Virus record (IMG/VR): IMGVR_UViG_3300005466_000042
Span: 1-45,634 of that record
Direction: 5' to 3' (one strand)
Origin: a virus
Length of the DNA: 45,634 nucleotides
Shown here: positions 24,361 to 32,419 of the stretch, in pieces
Layout of the letters: each line of letters opens with the position of its first letter
Numbering within the stretch: position 1 is the first letter of the stretch
Notes under the pieces: generated by a model
Told to the model about the DNA's origin: nothing
Databases searched by the model: none
The model's input: only the letters and a program-made list of their open reading frames with translations
Program-made: the position numbers and the translations under genes

Positions 24361-24762
24361 ATGTCAGCAATCAACGAAGGCGGTTACACGGTACTTGCCG
24401 AACTGGGCTTGGCCACCACAGGCAAGGTCGCAGCGCCGGGCAGCGGGGCGACCATTACCCTGTGGTCAAGCATCGGCAACAACCCCGCCGCAGGGAAGGG
24501 CTCCCGATACAAGATGCTCGTCATGAACATCTATTCGTCCCACGCCTCCGCGGCGAGCGGCTTGGTTATCTCCGAGTCGTCCGACAAGGGCGTGACGTGG
24601 GATTCGCTTGCCACCGCGTCCGTGAGCGCGACAACTTACACCAAGACATACACGAAGGTCTCCGCGCCTGACGTGAAGGTGGAGTATACCAACAGCGCGA
24701 ACGTCCTGACGACCTGGCGTGGCTCGGTCCTGGGCGACCCGATGGAGCGGAGCAACGGATAG
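24361..24762 (+). CDS. small beta-rich tail-region protein
   Basis: A 133-residue product with AAAGGA upstream of the ATG. Composition is Ser/Thr/Val/Ala-rich with regular strand patterning and no Cys, as in small virion proteins. Its TAG overlaps the next GTG by one base. Function unknown. Confidence 0.6.
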   Translation: MSAINEGGYTVLAELGLATTGKVAAPGSGATITLWSSIGNNPAAGKGSRYKMLVMNIYSSHASAASGLVISESSDKGVTWDSLATASVSATTYTKTYTKVSAPDVKVEYTNSANVLTTWRGSVLGDPMERSNG

Positions 24763-25022
24763 TGGGCGTCATCCAGGGACATACCGGCGTAGGCGCGGTG
24801 CTGTCGCTGTCGGTTAGCGGCGCCAGCGGCAAGACCTCGCACCTAGCCGAGGGTGCGCGGCAGGGAGACGCCGTAACCCTCTGCAAGGACGTCACGTATA
24901 TGCCGGCCGGCGACGCGTCGGCGTGCTTCGAGTCGCGCATCACAGTTGACGGCCACGTCGCCCAACTGAGCGGCGACCTGGCCGGACACACCATCGCCCT
25001 GATTCTCGTGAGGCCAACCTAG
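24762..25022 (+). CDS. small tail-region protein
   Basis: An 86-residue product starting at GTG. It opens with a Val-Ile-Gln-Gly motif that reappears at the start of the following fibre gene (VIQG), so the two may share an N-terminal attachment strand. Beta-rich. Function unknown. Confidence 0.55.
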   Translation: MGVIQGHTGVGAVLSLSVSGASGKTSHLAEGARQGDAVTLCKDVTYMPAGDASACFESRITVDGHVAQLSGDLAGHTIALILVRPT

Positions 25023-25023
25023 C

Positions 25024-26727
25024 ATGTCCGTAATCCAGGGAGACGTCGGCGGTGGTGGCACAGACGCCACCATCACGTTCAGCGACATCACGACCAACGA
25101 TGTCTCGTCGACCAAGCACGGCTTCATGCCGAAGCTCCCGAATACGGCGACCAAGTTTTGGCGTGACGACGGTACCTACCAGACCATCTCGGGCGGCGGC
25201 GACGCGCTGGTCGCGAACCCCCTGTCCCAGTTCGCCTCGACCACGTCGGCGCAGTTGCGCGGGGTCATCTCCGATGAGACTGGCTCGGGCGTTGCGGTGT
25301 TCGCGACGTCGCCAACACTGGTCACCCCTGTCCTCGGAGTCGCCACCGCCACGTCGCTGAACAAGGTCGCGGTGACTGCCCCGGCGACATCGTCCACCCT
25401 CACGATCCAGGACGGCTTCACGCTGACGGTGACCGGCAATGCCAGCGTCAGCGGGACGCACACCGGGACATCCAGCGGGACGAATACGGGCGACGTCGCG
25501 AACACGGCGCTGACCACGTCGTCCCTCGCGCAGTTCGCGTCAACGACGTCGGCCGAAATGCGGACCCTGCTCTCTGACGAGACCGGTACCGGCGTCGCGG
25601 TGTTTGCTACCAGCCCCACGCTGGTCACCCCGACACTTGGGGCTGCGACGGTCACCACGGTCAACAAGGTCACGGTCACCGCGCCCGCAACCGGCTCGAC
25701 ACTTACGATCGCTGACGGCAAGACGCTGACCGTGTCGAACGACGCGACGGTCTCTGGCACCAACACCGGCGACCAGACCATCAGCGACGCGACCATCAGC
25801 ACGTCGGATATCACCACCAACAACTTCACTACCGCGAAGCACGGCTTTGTCCCCAAGGGGACGAATATCGGCAACTTCCTGAAGGACGACGGGACTTGGG
25901 CGGCCCCCGCTGGAGGCGGCGACGCGCTCACGACCAACACGCTTGCGCAGTTCGCGTCAACGACATCGGCTCAGCTGGCCGGGGTCATCTCGAATGAGAC
26001 CGGCAGCGGTTCGCTGGTGTTCGCGACGAGCCCAACCCTCGTGACGCCTGCCTTGGGCGTCGCCAGCGCAACGACCATCAACAAGGTGACCGTCACGGCG
26101 CCTGCGACGGGCTCCACGCTGACCATTCAGGACGGCTTCACGCTGACCGTCTCGGCGAACGCCACCGTCAGCGGCACGAACACCGGGGACGTGGCGAATA
26201 CCGCCGTCACAACGGGCAAGCTTTCTCAGTTCGCAGCCACCAGTAGCTCGGAACTGGCTGGTGTCATCAGCGACGAAACCGGGTCCGGCGCGCTGGTGTT
26301 CGCCACCTCGCCGACGCTCGTTACCCCAACGCTTGGCGTGGCATCTGCCACCTCGCTGGCCCTTGGCAACGGCAACATCACTGCCGCCAAGCAGGTCTGT
26401 TTCAACGGCGTTGTCGCGGGCGGGAACAAGACCGGGGCAACGCAGAACCTTGCCGACTGGACGGCGGGCTCTGCCTGTACGATCACGTTGACTGGGAATT
26501 GCACCGGAACATCGACGATGACGTCGCCGACCGGCGTGTCGAGGCTGACTCTGATCATCCTCCAGGACGGCACCGGGTCGCGCACGATTTCGACCTGGCC
26601 GGCTACCGTGAAATGGGCCGGCGGAACCGTCCCAACGCTGTCAACTGCCGCGAGTGCGATCGATATCATCACGTTTTTGTGGAACGGCACGAACTACTTC
26701 GGGATGGCCGGGATAGGGTTCGCCTAA
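25024..26727 (+). CDS. repetitive tail fibre-like protein
   Basis: A 567-residue product, almost all beta-prone Thr/Ser/Val/Gly. It contains four diverged copies of a module: QFASTTSAQL, then VISDETGSG, then VFATSPTLVTP, then LTIQDGFTLTV and NTGD (about residues 68, 170, 305 and 400 onwards). A unique C-terminal domain follows from about 460, with two Cys. FATSPTLVTP modules occur in many environmental phage fibres. The likely role is host contact. Repeats could recombine to vary fibre length. Confidence 0.7.
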   Translation: MSVIQGDVGGGGTDATITFSDITTNDVSSTKHGFMPKLPNTATKFWRDDGTYQTISGGGDALVANPLSQFASTTSAQLRGVISDETGSGVAVFATSPTLVTPVLGVATATSLNKVAVTAPATSSTLTIQDGFTLTVTGNASVSGTHTGTSSGTNTGDVANTALTTSSLAQFASTTSAEMRTLLSDETGTGVAVFATSPTLVTPTLGAATVTTVNKVTVTAPATGSTLTIADGKTLTVSNDATVSGTNTGDQTISDATISTSDITTNNFTTAKHGFVPKGTNIGNFLKDDGTWAAPAGGGDALTTNTLAQFASTTSAQLAGVISNETGSGSLVFATSPTLVTPALGVASATTINKVTVTAPATGSTLTIQDGFTLTVSANATVSGTNTGDVANTAVTTGKLSQFAATSSSELAGVISDETGSGALVFATSPTLVTPTLGVASATSLALGNGNITAAKQVCFNGVVAGGNKTGATQNLADWTAGSACTITLTGNCTGTSTMTSPTGVSRLTLIILQDGTGSRTISTWPATVKWAGGTVPTLSTAASAIDIITFLWNGTNYFGMAGIGFA

Positions 26728-26730
26728 GCC

Positions 26731-27270
26731 GTGGCGACGAACCTCAAGAACACCTCGTCGACCCGCATCTCGGCCTATACGGCGACGGGCGGCGGCGCGG
26801 CCATCACCGTCATCAACGACGGCGACTATCCGCCAACGTCGAGCACCGACAGCGCGCGTTCCTGGGACTCGTACCACGGCGCCGTCCTGGAAACCGACGA
26901 CTGGGTGGGATACACGTTCCCGACCGACTACACCTGGTCCCAGGTCGTCTTCCAAGAGGGGAAGGAATACGCGGACGGGGGGTACTTCATCGGCGACCCT
27001 CATATCGAGGTGCGCGTATCTGGCGTGTGGACGACCGTGTCGGGCTCGTCGATCACGCCGTCCTATCCCGGCGCCCCGAACAGCGTGAATTTCGAGAGCT
27101 ATCAGTTCGACTTCACGCCCATCACCGGCGACGGCATCAGAATTCGCGGCGTCCCGGGGAACTTCGGCGGCGCGTCACCGTCGTTCATCTCCTGCGGCGA
27201 GCTTGATGTGTTCGGCGACGTCCCTGGTGCGGCTACCAATGATGCCTTGTTCTTCGGGATGGGAGTATGA
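26731..27270 (+). CDS. discoidin-like carbohydrate-binding tail protein (candidate)
   Basis: GTG start 3 bases after the fibre gene. The 179-residue product begins with a strand and loop motif (STRISAYTATGGG), then DSYHGAVLETDDWVGYTFPTDYTWSQVVFQEGKEY, and ends in a beta-sandwich strand (GISCGELDVFG-type). This resembles F5/8-type-C (discoidin) domains that bind glycans. Placed after the fibre gene, it may be a receptor-binding subunit. The match is by pattern only. Confidence 0.55.
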   Translation: MATNLKNTSSTRISAYTATGGGAAITVINDGDYPPTSSTDSARSWDSYHGAVLETDDWVGYTFPTDYTWSQVVFQEGKEYADGGYFIGDPHIEVRVSGVWTTVSGSSITPSYPGAPNSVNFESYQFDFTPITGDGIRIRGVPGNFGGASPSFISCGELDVFGDVPGAATNDALFFGMGV

Positions 27271-27277
27271 TCTGACC

Positions 27278-27472
27278 ATGTTTGACCGAATCATGTTGTT
27301 CCTGGGTGGATCGACCGCCGCCATCGGCATCTCCCTTCAGGGAATGTCGCTGCCCGATGGCGGACACGCGTTCGGCATCAAGCTCGCCGCTATCATCTGC
27401 GCGGGCGTGAGCGCCGGGTGTCTGGCCATCTCTCCGTCGGTGCGAGGTAGCGCCAAGGACAAGGCCCCGTAG
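27278..27472 (+). CDS. small two-helix membrane protein, holin candidate
   Basis: I chose ATG 27278, just after the previous stop. The 64-residue product has two hydrophobic segments (about 5-22 and 32-50) with a short loop and a basic tail (RGSAKDKAP). Size and topology are those of class II holins, which permeabilise the inner membrane to time lysis. It is followed by another membrane protein and a lipoprotein, supporting a lysis cluster, although the endolysin lies elsewhere (42998). Confidence 0.55.
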   Translation: MFDRIMLFLGGSTAAIGISLQGMSLPDGGHAFGIKLAAIICAGVSAGCLAISPSVRGSAKDKAP

Positions 27473-27475
27473 CAG

Positions 27476-27832
27476 ATGCGGACGCCGATGCGCATCGTCG
27501 ACCCGCGCGGCGCGCCCGAGCCCGTTCCGAAGGTCACGCCAGACCACTGGGTCACAGCCAAGAACACCATCCTGGCGGGAGTCATGTCGCTGCTGACGGC
27601 GGCGGCTGGCATCATCGGCTCCCACTTGGGCGGGGCGACCAAAGACGACATCCGCGGCCTGCGCCAGGACATGGCCGACCGCGCCCTGGACGATGCTACG
27701 GCTCACTCGGCCATCTGGGTCCAGATGAACGCGCTCCAGGCGCGGGCGAACACCGTCGACCCATCTCCGCCTACACGGGCGCCAAGAAAAACCAAACGCG
27801 CACCTGTTCAGGATACAGAGCAGACCCCATGA
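27476..27832 (+). CDS. single-TM protein, inner-membrane spanin or holin-like candidate
   Basis: A 118-residue product starting 3 bases after the previous gene. One TM segment near residues 30-50, then a periplasmic-type helical segment (DDIRGLRQDMADRALDDATAH) and a basic Pro-rich tail. This N-in TM plus coiled coil layout is that of i-spanins, and an o-spanin-like lipoprotein follows at 28597. Alternatively an anti-holin. Confidence 0.5.
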   Translation: MRTPMRIVDPRGAPEPVPKVTPDHWVTAKNTILAGVMSLLTAAAGIIGSHLGGATKDDIRGLRQDMADRALDDATAHSAIWVQMNALQARANTVDPSPPTRAPRKTKRAPVQDTEQTP

Positions 27833-27857
27833 TCAACCCGGACAACAGCGAGGACGC

Positions 27858-28217
27858 GTGAATGGCTCAAGCAACGGAACGGGTGGCAGGGGGCGTGATT
27901 CGGCGAGTGCGGCAGCTGATGAAGCGGCGCGAGCCGCATACTACGACCAGCTCGCGCGCACCTCGGACGCCCTCCGCACTCTCCTTGATACCTTCGGCGA
28001 AACTCTCCGCCGCTCGCGAGGAGTTGAGGCTATTGACCGACGACCTACGGACCGCGAAATCGCGCTACAACTGCGGCTGACGTCCTCGACGTTCCTGGAC
28101 ATCGCCCAGGTGCTCGACGAGGAGCCGGTGCGAGTCCGCTCGTCGGACGAAATCACGACCGCGACGAAGCGGATCAAGCGGCGCGCTGACTCCGAGCCAG
28201 GACGGAAGCGGTCGTGA
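27858..28217 (+). CDS. helical hypothetical protein
   Basis: GTG start. The 119-residue product has a disordered Gly/Ser N-terminus and a long helical body ending in a basic tail. It is preferred over an overlapping +1-frame ATG (27862) because its end overlaps the next GTG (GTGA at 28214-28217). A 10-codon frame (27829-27861) leads into it. Function unknown. Confidence 0.5.
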   Translation: MNGSSNGTGGRGRDSASAAADEAARAAYYDQLARTSDALRTLLDTFGETLRRSRGVEAIDRRPTDREIALQLRLTSSTFLDIAQVLDEEPVRVRSSDEITTATKRIKRRADSEPGRKRS

Positions 28218-28600
28218 CAAAGAAGCCGTACGAATTGTTTCCGCCGCCCGACCTCGATCCATTCGACGACGTGCTGACGGAGCCAGACGGCGAGCACATC
28301 CCGGGCGATGACCTCGTCGAGGTGATGCCAGGGGAGCCGACGCCAATCCAGCCCCCCGGGGATTGCTTCCGGGCGTGCGGGGTTAGCGCGGTTGAAATCG
28401 TTGCGCCAGCCCCGGCGACACTGTTCGAGGTGCTTCGACTACCGACCTGCATCAGCAGCAAGCGCCGGGACTGGGCATGGTGCGGCGCCAGCTTCTATCT
28501 GAAGCTCGGCAAGCACGAGATATACCTGGGTCCGGACCGCCGTAAGGAATCGCGCCCATACGAAAACGACCGCCGCCGCCCGCCAAAGGAACCCACATGA
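28214..28600 (+). CDS. hypothetical protein in the lysis region
   Basis: A 128-residue product, GTG start in a GTGA overlap. Pro- and Asp-rich, disordered first half; the second half has four Cys (CFRAC, LPTC, WCGASF) and short strands. No signal peptide. The end overlaps the lipoprotein start (ATGA). Function unknown. Confidence 0.55.
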   Translation: MTKKPYELFPPPDLDPFDDVLTEPDGEHIPGDDLVEVMPGEPTPIQPPGDCFRACGVSAVEIVAPAPATLFEVLRLPTCISSKRRDWAWCGASFYLKLGKHEIYLGPDRRKESRPYENDRRRPPKEPT

Positions 28601-28773
28601 TCAAGCCGCTACTCGCCCTTCTCGTCTTCGCCTCGTGCGCCACCGCAAGCCCCGAGCCGACGTCGTCCAGCCTGACCGCGCCCAGGTGTCAGCCGGCGTG
28701 CGTGGCGCCCAAGCGATGCATTCAGCTCACGTCACAGCCTGGCGGCCCATTGCTGCCGCCTATCTGCGTATGA
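28597..28773 (+). CDS. small lipoprotein, o-spanin candidate
   Basis: A 58-residue product starting in an ATGA overlap. The N-terminus is a lipoprotein signal: MIKPLLALLVFASC, with the lipobox Val-Phe-Ala-Ser before Cys14. The mature part is only 44 residues, Pro- and Cys-rich, which is typical of Rz1-type o-spanins that anchor in the outer membrane. Its TGA overlaps the next ATG (28770). If correct, the host has an outer membrane. Confidence 0.65.
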   Translation: MIKPLLALLVFASCATASPEPTSSSLTAPRCQPACVAPKRCIQLTSQPGGPLLPPICV

Positions 28774-29009
28774 CCAGCGAGCAACTGTCCACCGTTGAGG
28801 GCATCGTCGTCACGCTGGCGAACGGCGTGGCCTACTTCTACCCGCCCGCCGCGCCGCTGGTGACCGCCATTCGAGGCCTCGTCGAGGCGGCCGAGGAGCA
28901 CGGCATCATCCCGACGGAGGTCCCAGCGGCTCAACTGCGGGAGATTGCGGCTCACATGGCGGCTGCGCGGGCGAGCGCGATTACGAGCGACCGGGCACGG
29001 CGGAAGTAG
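28770..29009 (+). CDS. small helical protein at the end of the rightward block
   Basis: A 79-residue product starting in the overlap with the lipoprotein. It has a weakly hydrophobic N-terminal segment with Tyr-Pro-Pro-Ala, then an amphipathic helix and a basic tail. It converges with the leftward operon, overlapping its last gene by 29 bases; no terminator hairpin is visible. Function unknown. Confidence 0.55.
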   Translation: MTSEQLSTVEGIVVTLANGVAYFYPPAAPLVTAIRGLVEAAEEHGIIPTEVPAAQLREIAAHMAAARASAITSDRARRK

Positions 29010-29151
29010 GCCTCGGAAGGTCCCAGATGATGGCACCGCAGCGTTCGCACACGACCCGCGTGTAGTCGCGATACGGCGGCACCAGCAGCCGGTCGTGCAT
29101 CACCTCGAAGAACGGGCGGTGGCCGAACAGACGGCACAGCAGGAGAATCAT
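28981..29151 (-). CDS. 56-residue zinc-ribbon-like protein, last gene of the leftward operon
   Basis: ATG in a TGATG overlap with the upstream nuclease gene, preceded by GGAGGGG. The product has the form LLCRLFGHRPF at the start, then a Tyr-Arg segment and CERCG, as in the common small phage proteins with one Cys-x2-Cys pair and a leading Cys/His. Metal binding is inferred. Its 3' end runs into the convergent gene 28770-29009. Confidence 0.6.
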   Translation of the reverse strand: MILLLCRLFGHRPFFEVMHDRLLVPPYRDYTRVVCERCGAIIWDLPRPTSAVPGRS

Positions 29152-29507
29152 CAGCCCCTCCGTTTCGAGCGCTTCGCCAGGGATGACAGGGCAGCGTCAA
29201 GCTCGCCCGGCGCCCATTGCCGTATCCCCACGGCCTCCAGCGCCTCGTCTACGGTCATGACCTTGCGCCAGTAGCCGGGATAGTCAGCCGCCATTCGCCG
29301 CTCATTCTCTGACCTGTCGTGCGATGACGGCGCCTGTACCGGGTCCTTCACCTCGATGAAGACGGGCGCCTTGGTGACAACGTGCCTGGCCAGCAGGTCG
29401 AAGCCGATTGCGCCCAGCGCGTGCACGTCCGTCACGATGGTCACCTTGCGTAGCTCCCGGGCGATGGCTGTGTGATTGCCGTCCCGTTTGCGCCGGTAGA
29501 AGCTCAC
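29151..29507 (-). CDS. VRR-NUC-like PD-(D/E)XK nuclease
   Basis: I chose GTG 29507, which overlaps the previous stop (GTGA) and has GGGGAGGGG upstream. The 118-residue product reads RDGNHTAIARELRK, then VHALGAIGFDLLAR, then APVFIEVKD, matching the small VRR-NUC phage nucleases: Asp37, Glu52 and Lys54 are the expected catalytic residues. The C-terminal VMTVDEALEAVG helix is also typical. The canonical Pro-Asp of the motif is Gly-Phe-Asp here. Likely role: structure-selective DNA cleavage in replication or recombination. Confidence 0.75.
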   Translation of the reverse strand: MSFYRRKRDGNHTAIARELRKVTIVTDVHALGAIGFDLLARHVVTKAPVFIEVKDPVQAPSSHDRSENERRMAADYPGYWRKVMTVDEALEAVGIRQWAPGELDAALSSLAKRSKRRG

Positions 29508-31129
29508 TTCCCCTCCCCGATACGCGCAGCCACCACGGATAGCGCGCCCTGGTAGCTCCAATCTGCCGGGCATTCACGTCGGGGCTCGTAAGTCTCGACG
29601 ATTTCCAGGCACCGTTCGCGCTCAGCCAACCTCTCCCGCTGCCGAATCACCTTCTCATCATGCTCGGCCGCGATCGCCCGTGCGCCCAGGGCCGCTGCGC
29701 TGTCCTCCAGGTCTTTGATCCTGGCGTCCCTGGTGGCGATGTGATCGCGAAGCTTTCGAGACTCCTCCCATGCATTGTCCCGTTCCTTCTTGGCGGTCGC
29801 GAGTTTGGTTTCGAGGTCGCGCGCGCGAACCGTCCATGCCGTCTCTGATTCCAGCGCGGCGGCCCAACACTGTTCGGCGGTCGCGAGCCGCGTCTCGAGG
29901 TCGCGGGCTTGCTCGGCGAACTTGCGCCCGGACAGCGTCCCTCCATAGAGCGATCGCAGCAAGTCGCTCAGCGTCCCCTTCGCCGGTTCGGCCGGGGGAG
30001 GCGCGGGCGGTTCGACGATGGGCTCCAGGATGTCGTAGCAGCCGGCGTTCCATGCACCCCCGTCGCCTGGATATTCTGACGGGCAAACAGCTGCCGCCCA
30101 ACGTGCCGGCGCCTGCGCGCCGGACATCAGCCTGGCCTCTTTGACCATCTTCCCCTTTGCCGTTACTCTCGGCCCGCTTCGTCCGACCACCCGGAACCCC
30201 GGGGGCGCGCTCGGCTCGGCTGCCCTCTGCTCTGATCGCGCATTCAGCCGGGCCGCCATCTCTTCTGTTTCGCGTACTGCCTCCCGGAAGTCGGCTCGAA
30301 CCTCTGCGGCTATCTCGTTCACTTGTTCCTGCGTCAGCCGCGCGCTCGGCTCGGCTGGTTGCTCGGGCGGGACTTTCCGGCAGCGCGTGGTCGGAATCAT
30401 CCCAAGGCGCTGCGTGCCGATGTGGTCGACCCCGTCTTGCAACGGGAACCCGGTCTCGCACAGGTAGCAATCGGGCTCCCGCTCCCCGGGCGGATCGACT
30501 GGATGCTCCCTCGTGACGTGGCTTTCGGTGACGACGCTCCCTGGCTTTGCCAACCCCATCCCCGTGGCGATTCTGGCGGCGGCTTCGACCAGGGGGCCGC
30601 CATTCACGGGCGGCGGGGGCTGGGTGGTGGTAAGCGACGGCACAACCCGCCCCACGATGCAGTTGCAGGCGTTGTTTCTGTCAGTGCGCTTCAGCCCGGC
30701 GCATGTCGCGTCGTGAGCGCCTCGCGGTGGCTCCTCACCCTGCCGCACGGGGGGCGCGGCGGGCGGGGAGCCTGGGGCGACATGCGCGCACGTGTTGATC
30801 GGCCGTCCATGCCAGTCCTCGCGGCGCTGGATGGCCTTCTCGTAGACGCCGAGACACCCCATCAGTAACTCCGACAGGATGAAGTCCGGCGTCCCTGACA
30901 CGTTCTCGCGGGAATGGCGGTTCAGCGCATGTTCGATTTCCTCGGCGATTCGATCCTCGCGCGTCTCTGTCGTGGCGACGCCACCGGCGACCATCGTGCG
31001 CAGCGGAGGTGGCACGCGTGTCGCGACCGGCGCGCGCTTGCGGGCCAGGTCTTCCAGCGCCGCGAGTCGGCTGTTCATCTCGCCTAGCGTGCGGTTGCAG
31101 TCGGGACACAGCGGACACTTGTCGCTCAT
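29504..31129 (-). CDS. large early protein with coiled coil and common phage N-terminal domain
   Basis: A 541-residue product. The start CPLCPDC is a Cys-rich cap. Residues 60-115 contain a segment typical of many phage proteins (EEIEHALNRHSRENVSGTPDFILSELL, with CLGVYEKAIQRREDWHGRP). The middle is mosaic and disordered with several Cys pairs. Residues 390-500 are coiled coil with a doubled RDLETRLATA/RDLETKLATA motif. It looks assembled from leader-like pieces. Function unknown. Confidence 0.65.
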   Translation of the reverse strand: MSDKCPLCPDCNRTLGEMNSRLAALEDLARKRAPVATRVPPPLRTMVAGGVATTETREDRIAEEIEHALNRHSRENVSGTPDFILSELLMGCLGVYEKAIQRREDWHGRPINTCAHVAPGSPPAAPPVRQGEEPPRGAHDATCAGLKRTDRNNACNCIVGRVVPSLTTTQPPPPVNGGPLVEAAARIATGMGLAKPGSVVTESHVTREHPVDPPGEREPDCYLCETGFPLQDGVDHIGTQRLGMIPTTRCRKVPPEQPAEPSARLTQEQVNEIAAEVRADFREAVRETEEMAARLNARSEQRAAEPSAPPGFRVVGRSGPRVTAKGKMVKEARLMSGAQAPARWAAAVCPSEYPGDGGAWNAGCYDILEPIVEPPAPPPAEPAKGTLSDLLRSLYGGTLSGRKFAEQARDLETRLATAEQCWAAALESETAWTVRARDLETKLATAKKERDNAWEESRKLRDHIATRDARIKDLEDSAAALGARAIAAEHDEKVIRQRERLAERERCLEIVETYEPRRECPADWSYQGALSVVAARIGEGK

Positions 31130-31338
31130 CGTTCGAACTCCTCAGGACTGGCGTCGACCGTCATCAGGATCAGCTGGACCTGCCCCGGGTCCATTCGCAC
31201 CGTGTCGGCGATGTCGGTGTTCGTTCGGTGCATCTCGTCCCGCAGCCATCTGAGCGCGCGGGCGCGGTGGTGCAGGAAGTCTGCCCATGGAGACCCCTGG
31301 CCTGGGTACGCGGTGACCTTCGTGCGTGGCTCGCTCAT
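31126..31338 (-). CDS. small helical protein, possible HTH
   Basis: A 70-residue product starting at ATG 31338 and overlapping the next gene by ATGA. The helical segment LRDEMHRTNTDIADTVRMDPGQVQLIL has the spacing of a helix-turn-helix with a DNA-recognition helix near residues 48-58. It is a candidate regulator or accessory protein; no specific family. Confidence 0.55.
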   Translation of the reverse strand: MSEPRTKVTAYPGQGSPWADFLHHRARALRWLRDEMHRTNTDIADTVRMDPGQVQLILMTVDASPEEFER

Positions 31339-31484
31339 GGCTCGTCGTCCTCTCCGGTAGAAAGATTCGTGTCCAGAAAGTGGCAATCGCACTCGCATTC
31401 TTCGTCGCAACATCCGACGCAACACTTGCACGGCATTCCCATGCGCCGGTCGTGGTCTGACTTGTCGCAATGGCACTCGCTCAT
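31335..31484 (-). CDS. 49-residue Cys-rich metallothionein-like protein
   Basis: Ten Cys in the first 34 residues, mostly as Cys-x-Cys and Cys-Cys (CKCCVGCCDEECECDC), with four His. This density is that of metallothioneins or compact zinc-knuckle proteins. It overlaps both neighbours (ATGA). Metal binding is inferred from composition only. Confidence 0.6.
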   Translation of the reverse strand: MSECHCDKSDHDRRMGMPCKCCVGCCDEECECDCHFLDTNLSTGEDDEP

Positions 31485-31747
31485 GGTTTGTCGTCCTCGC
31501 TCTTCGGCTGTTCGTTGGCTGGCGGGTGCTGGGCGAGGAAGGTCTCCGTGTCGCGGAACGTCTCGACGCGATACGACCGGCCGGCCCATTCGTTTTTCCA
31601 GTGCCGCAGCAGCGCAATCGCGGCAGCCAGATCGTCGGCGACGGCGACGGCCACCCGCTCCGCTCCGCTCAGTCCGAACCCTTCTGACTGGAGCTTCCTT
31701 AGCCGGTCTGTCGTGCGCGCGGCCTCCTCGGCAGTCGGCCGGCTCAT
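31481..31747 (-). CDS. small helical hypothetical protein
   Basis: An 88-residue product starting at ATG 31747 in an overlap. Helical first half (EEAARTTDRLRKLQSEGFG), then an Ala-rich helix (VAVADDLAAAIALLRHWKNEW) and a Pro/acidic tail. No motif recognised. Confidence 0.55.
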   Translation of the reverse strand: MSRPTAEEAARTTDRLRKLQSEGFGLSGAERVAVAVADDLAAAIALLRHWKNEWAGRSYRVETFRDTETFLAQHPPANEQPKSEDDKP

Positions 31748-31941
31748 CGTCCGGCCTTTTCCAACGCCGTCTCCAGGTCGCCGCAGTGCTCGCAGCAACA
31801 ATCACAGTAATACGCCTGCTTCTGTGCGGCATCCACGACGTCCGCCAACTCCACCAGCGCCACGTCCAGGTAATCTCTGTCCTCGGACGCCTTGGCGCGG
31901 GCATTAGCTATCGCGGCGGCGGTCTTCTCGGCGGTGGTCAT
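31744..31941 (-). CDS. small protein with C-terminal Cys cluster
   Basis: A 65-residue product. ATG 31941 overlaps the upstream stop, so I prefer it to an earlier in-frame start. Ala/Lys-rich helices, then YYCDCCCEHCGD, five Cys and one His within eight residues, a likely metal site. Function unknown. Confidence 0.55.
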   Translation of the reverse strand: MTTAEKTAAAIANARAKASEDRDYLDVALVELADVVDAAQKQAYYCDCCCEHCGDLETALEKAGR

Positions 31942-32156
31942 CGGTCGAATCCCCACTTGCGTGCCTGTCGTCGAAGGATCAGGCGCCTTCCCTTTCGTGT
32001 CGTTTCAACGCCGGGAACGGACGACATGGCGGCGATGTAGCGGTCGGCGGCGGCTACGCGGACACCGTGACGGGCGGCCAAATCGTGACGGTCAAGCTCT
32101 CTGCCGGCAAGGACGTCGGCGAGGATTGCGCATGTCTTTCCGATTGTGCCGGTCAT
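31938..32156 (-). CDS. winged-HTH-like small protein
   Basis: A 72-residue product. The segment ELDRHDLAARHGVRVAAADRYIAAM followed by a Gly-rich beta-wing (VPGVETTRKGRRLILR) matches a small winged helix-turn-helix DNA-binding fold. It is a candidate transcriptional regulator or DNA-binding replication accessory. It overlaps both neighbours. Confidence 0.6.
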   Translation of the reverse strand: MTGTIGKTCAILADVLAGRELDRHDLAARHGVRVAAADRYIAAMSSVPGVETTRKGRRLILRRQARKWGFDR

Positions 32157-32419
32157 CGCGCGGCCCTCGCCTTGGCGAGCGACACAGACTCCGGGTGTCC
32201 TTTCTTGCGAGAACCGAAGAACACGCGGCGCTTGCGCATCGGCATCGCGGCCAATTCCTTGGCCACTTCTGGGTCTGAGATCGAAACCATGGCGCCGCCT
32301 ACCTGGCCGACCAACGGGCGCATCTTCGCGCGCAACTTGCCCTTGGCTTGTTCGGCAGCGTAGTCGTCGAGGGCCTTGGCCAAGGCGTCCGGGGCGTAGA
32401 TATGTCCGCCGGAGTTCAT
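32153..32419 (-). CDS. small basic hypothetical protein
   Basis: An 88-residue product. Helical N-terminus (ALAKALDDYAAEQAKGKLRAKMRP), a short strand, then a strongly basic C-terminus (RKRRVFFGSRKKG). Nucleic acid binding is plausible from charge. It overlaps its neighbours by ATGA. Confidence 0.55.
   Translation of the reverse strand: MNSGGHIYAPDALAKALDDYAAEQAKGKLRAKMRPLVGQVGGAMVSISDPEVAKELAAMPMRKRRVFFGSRKKGHPESVSLAKARAAR

Noticed and set aside
18700-26700. Repeats suggesting a CRISPR array
   Set aside because: The repeats are in-frame protein repeats of 34, 36 or more residues without spacer structure.
31009-32040. 343-codon plus-strand frame opposite the leftward early genes
   Set aside because: No motif; opposite a dense set of overlapping genes with Cys patterns and Shine-Dalgarno sites.
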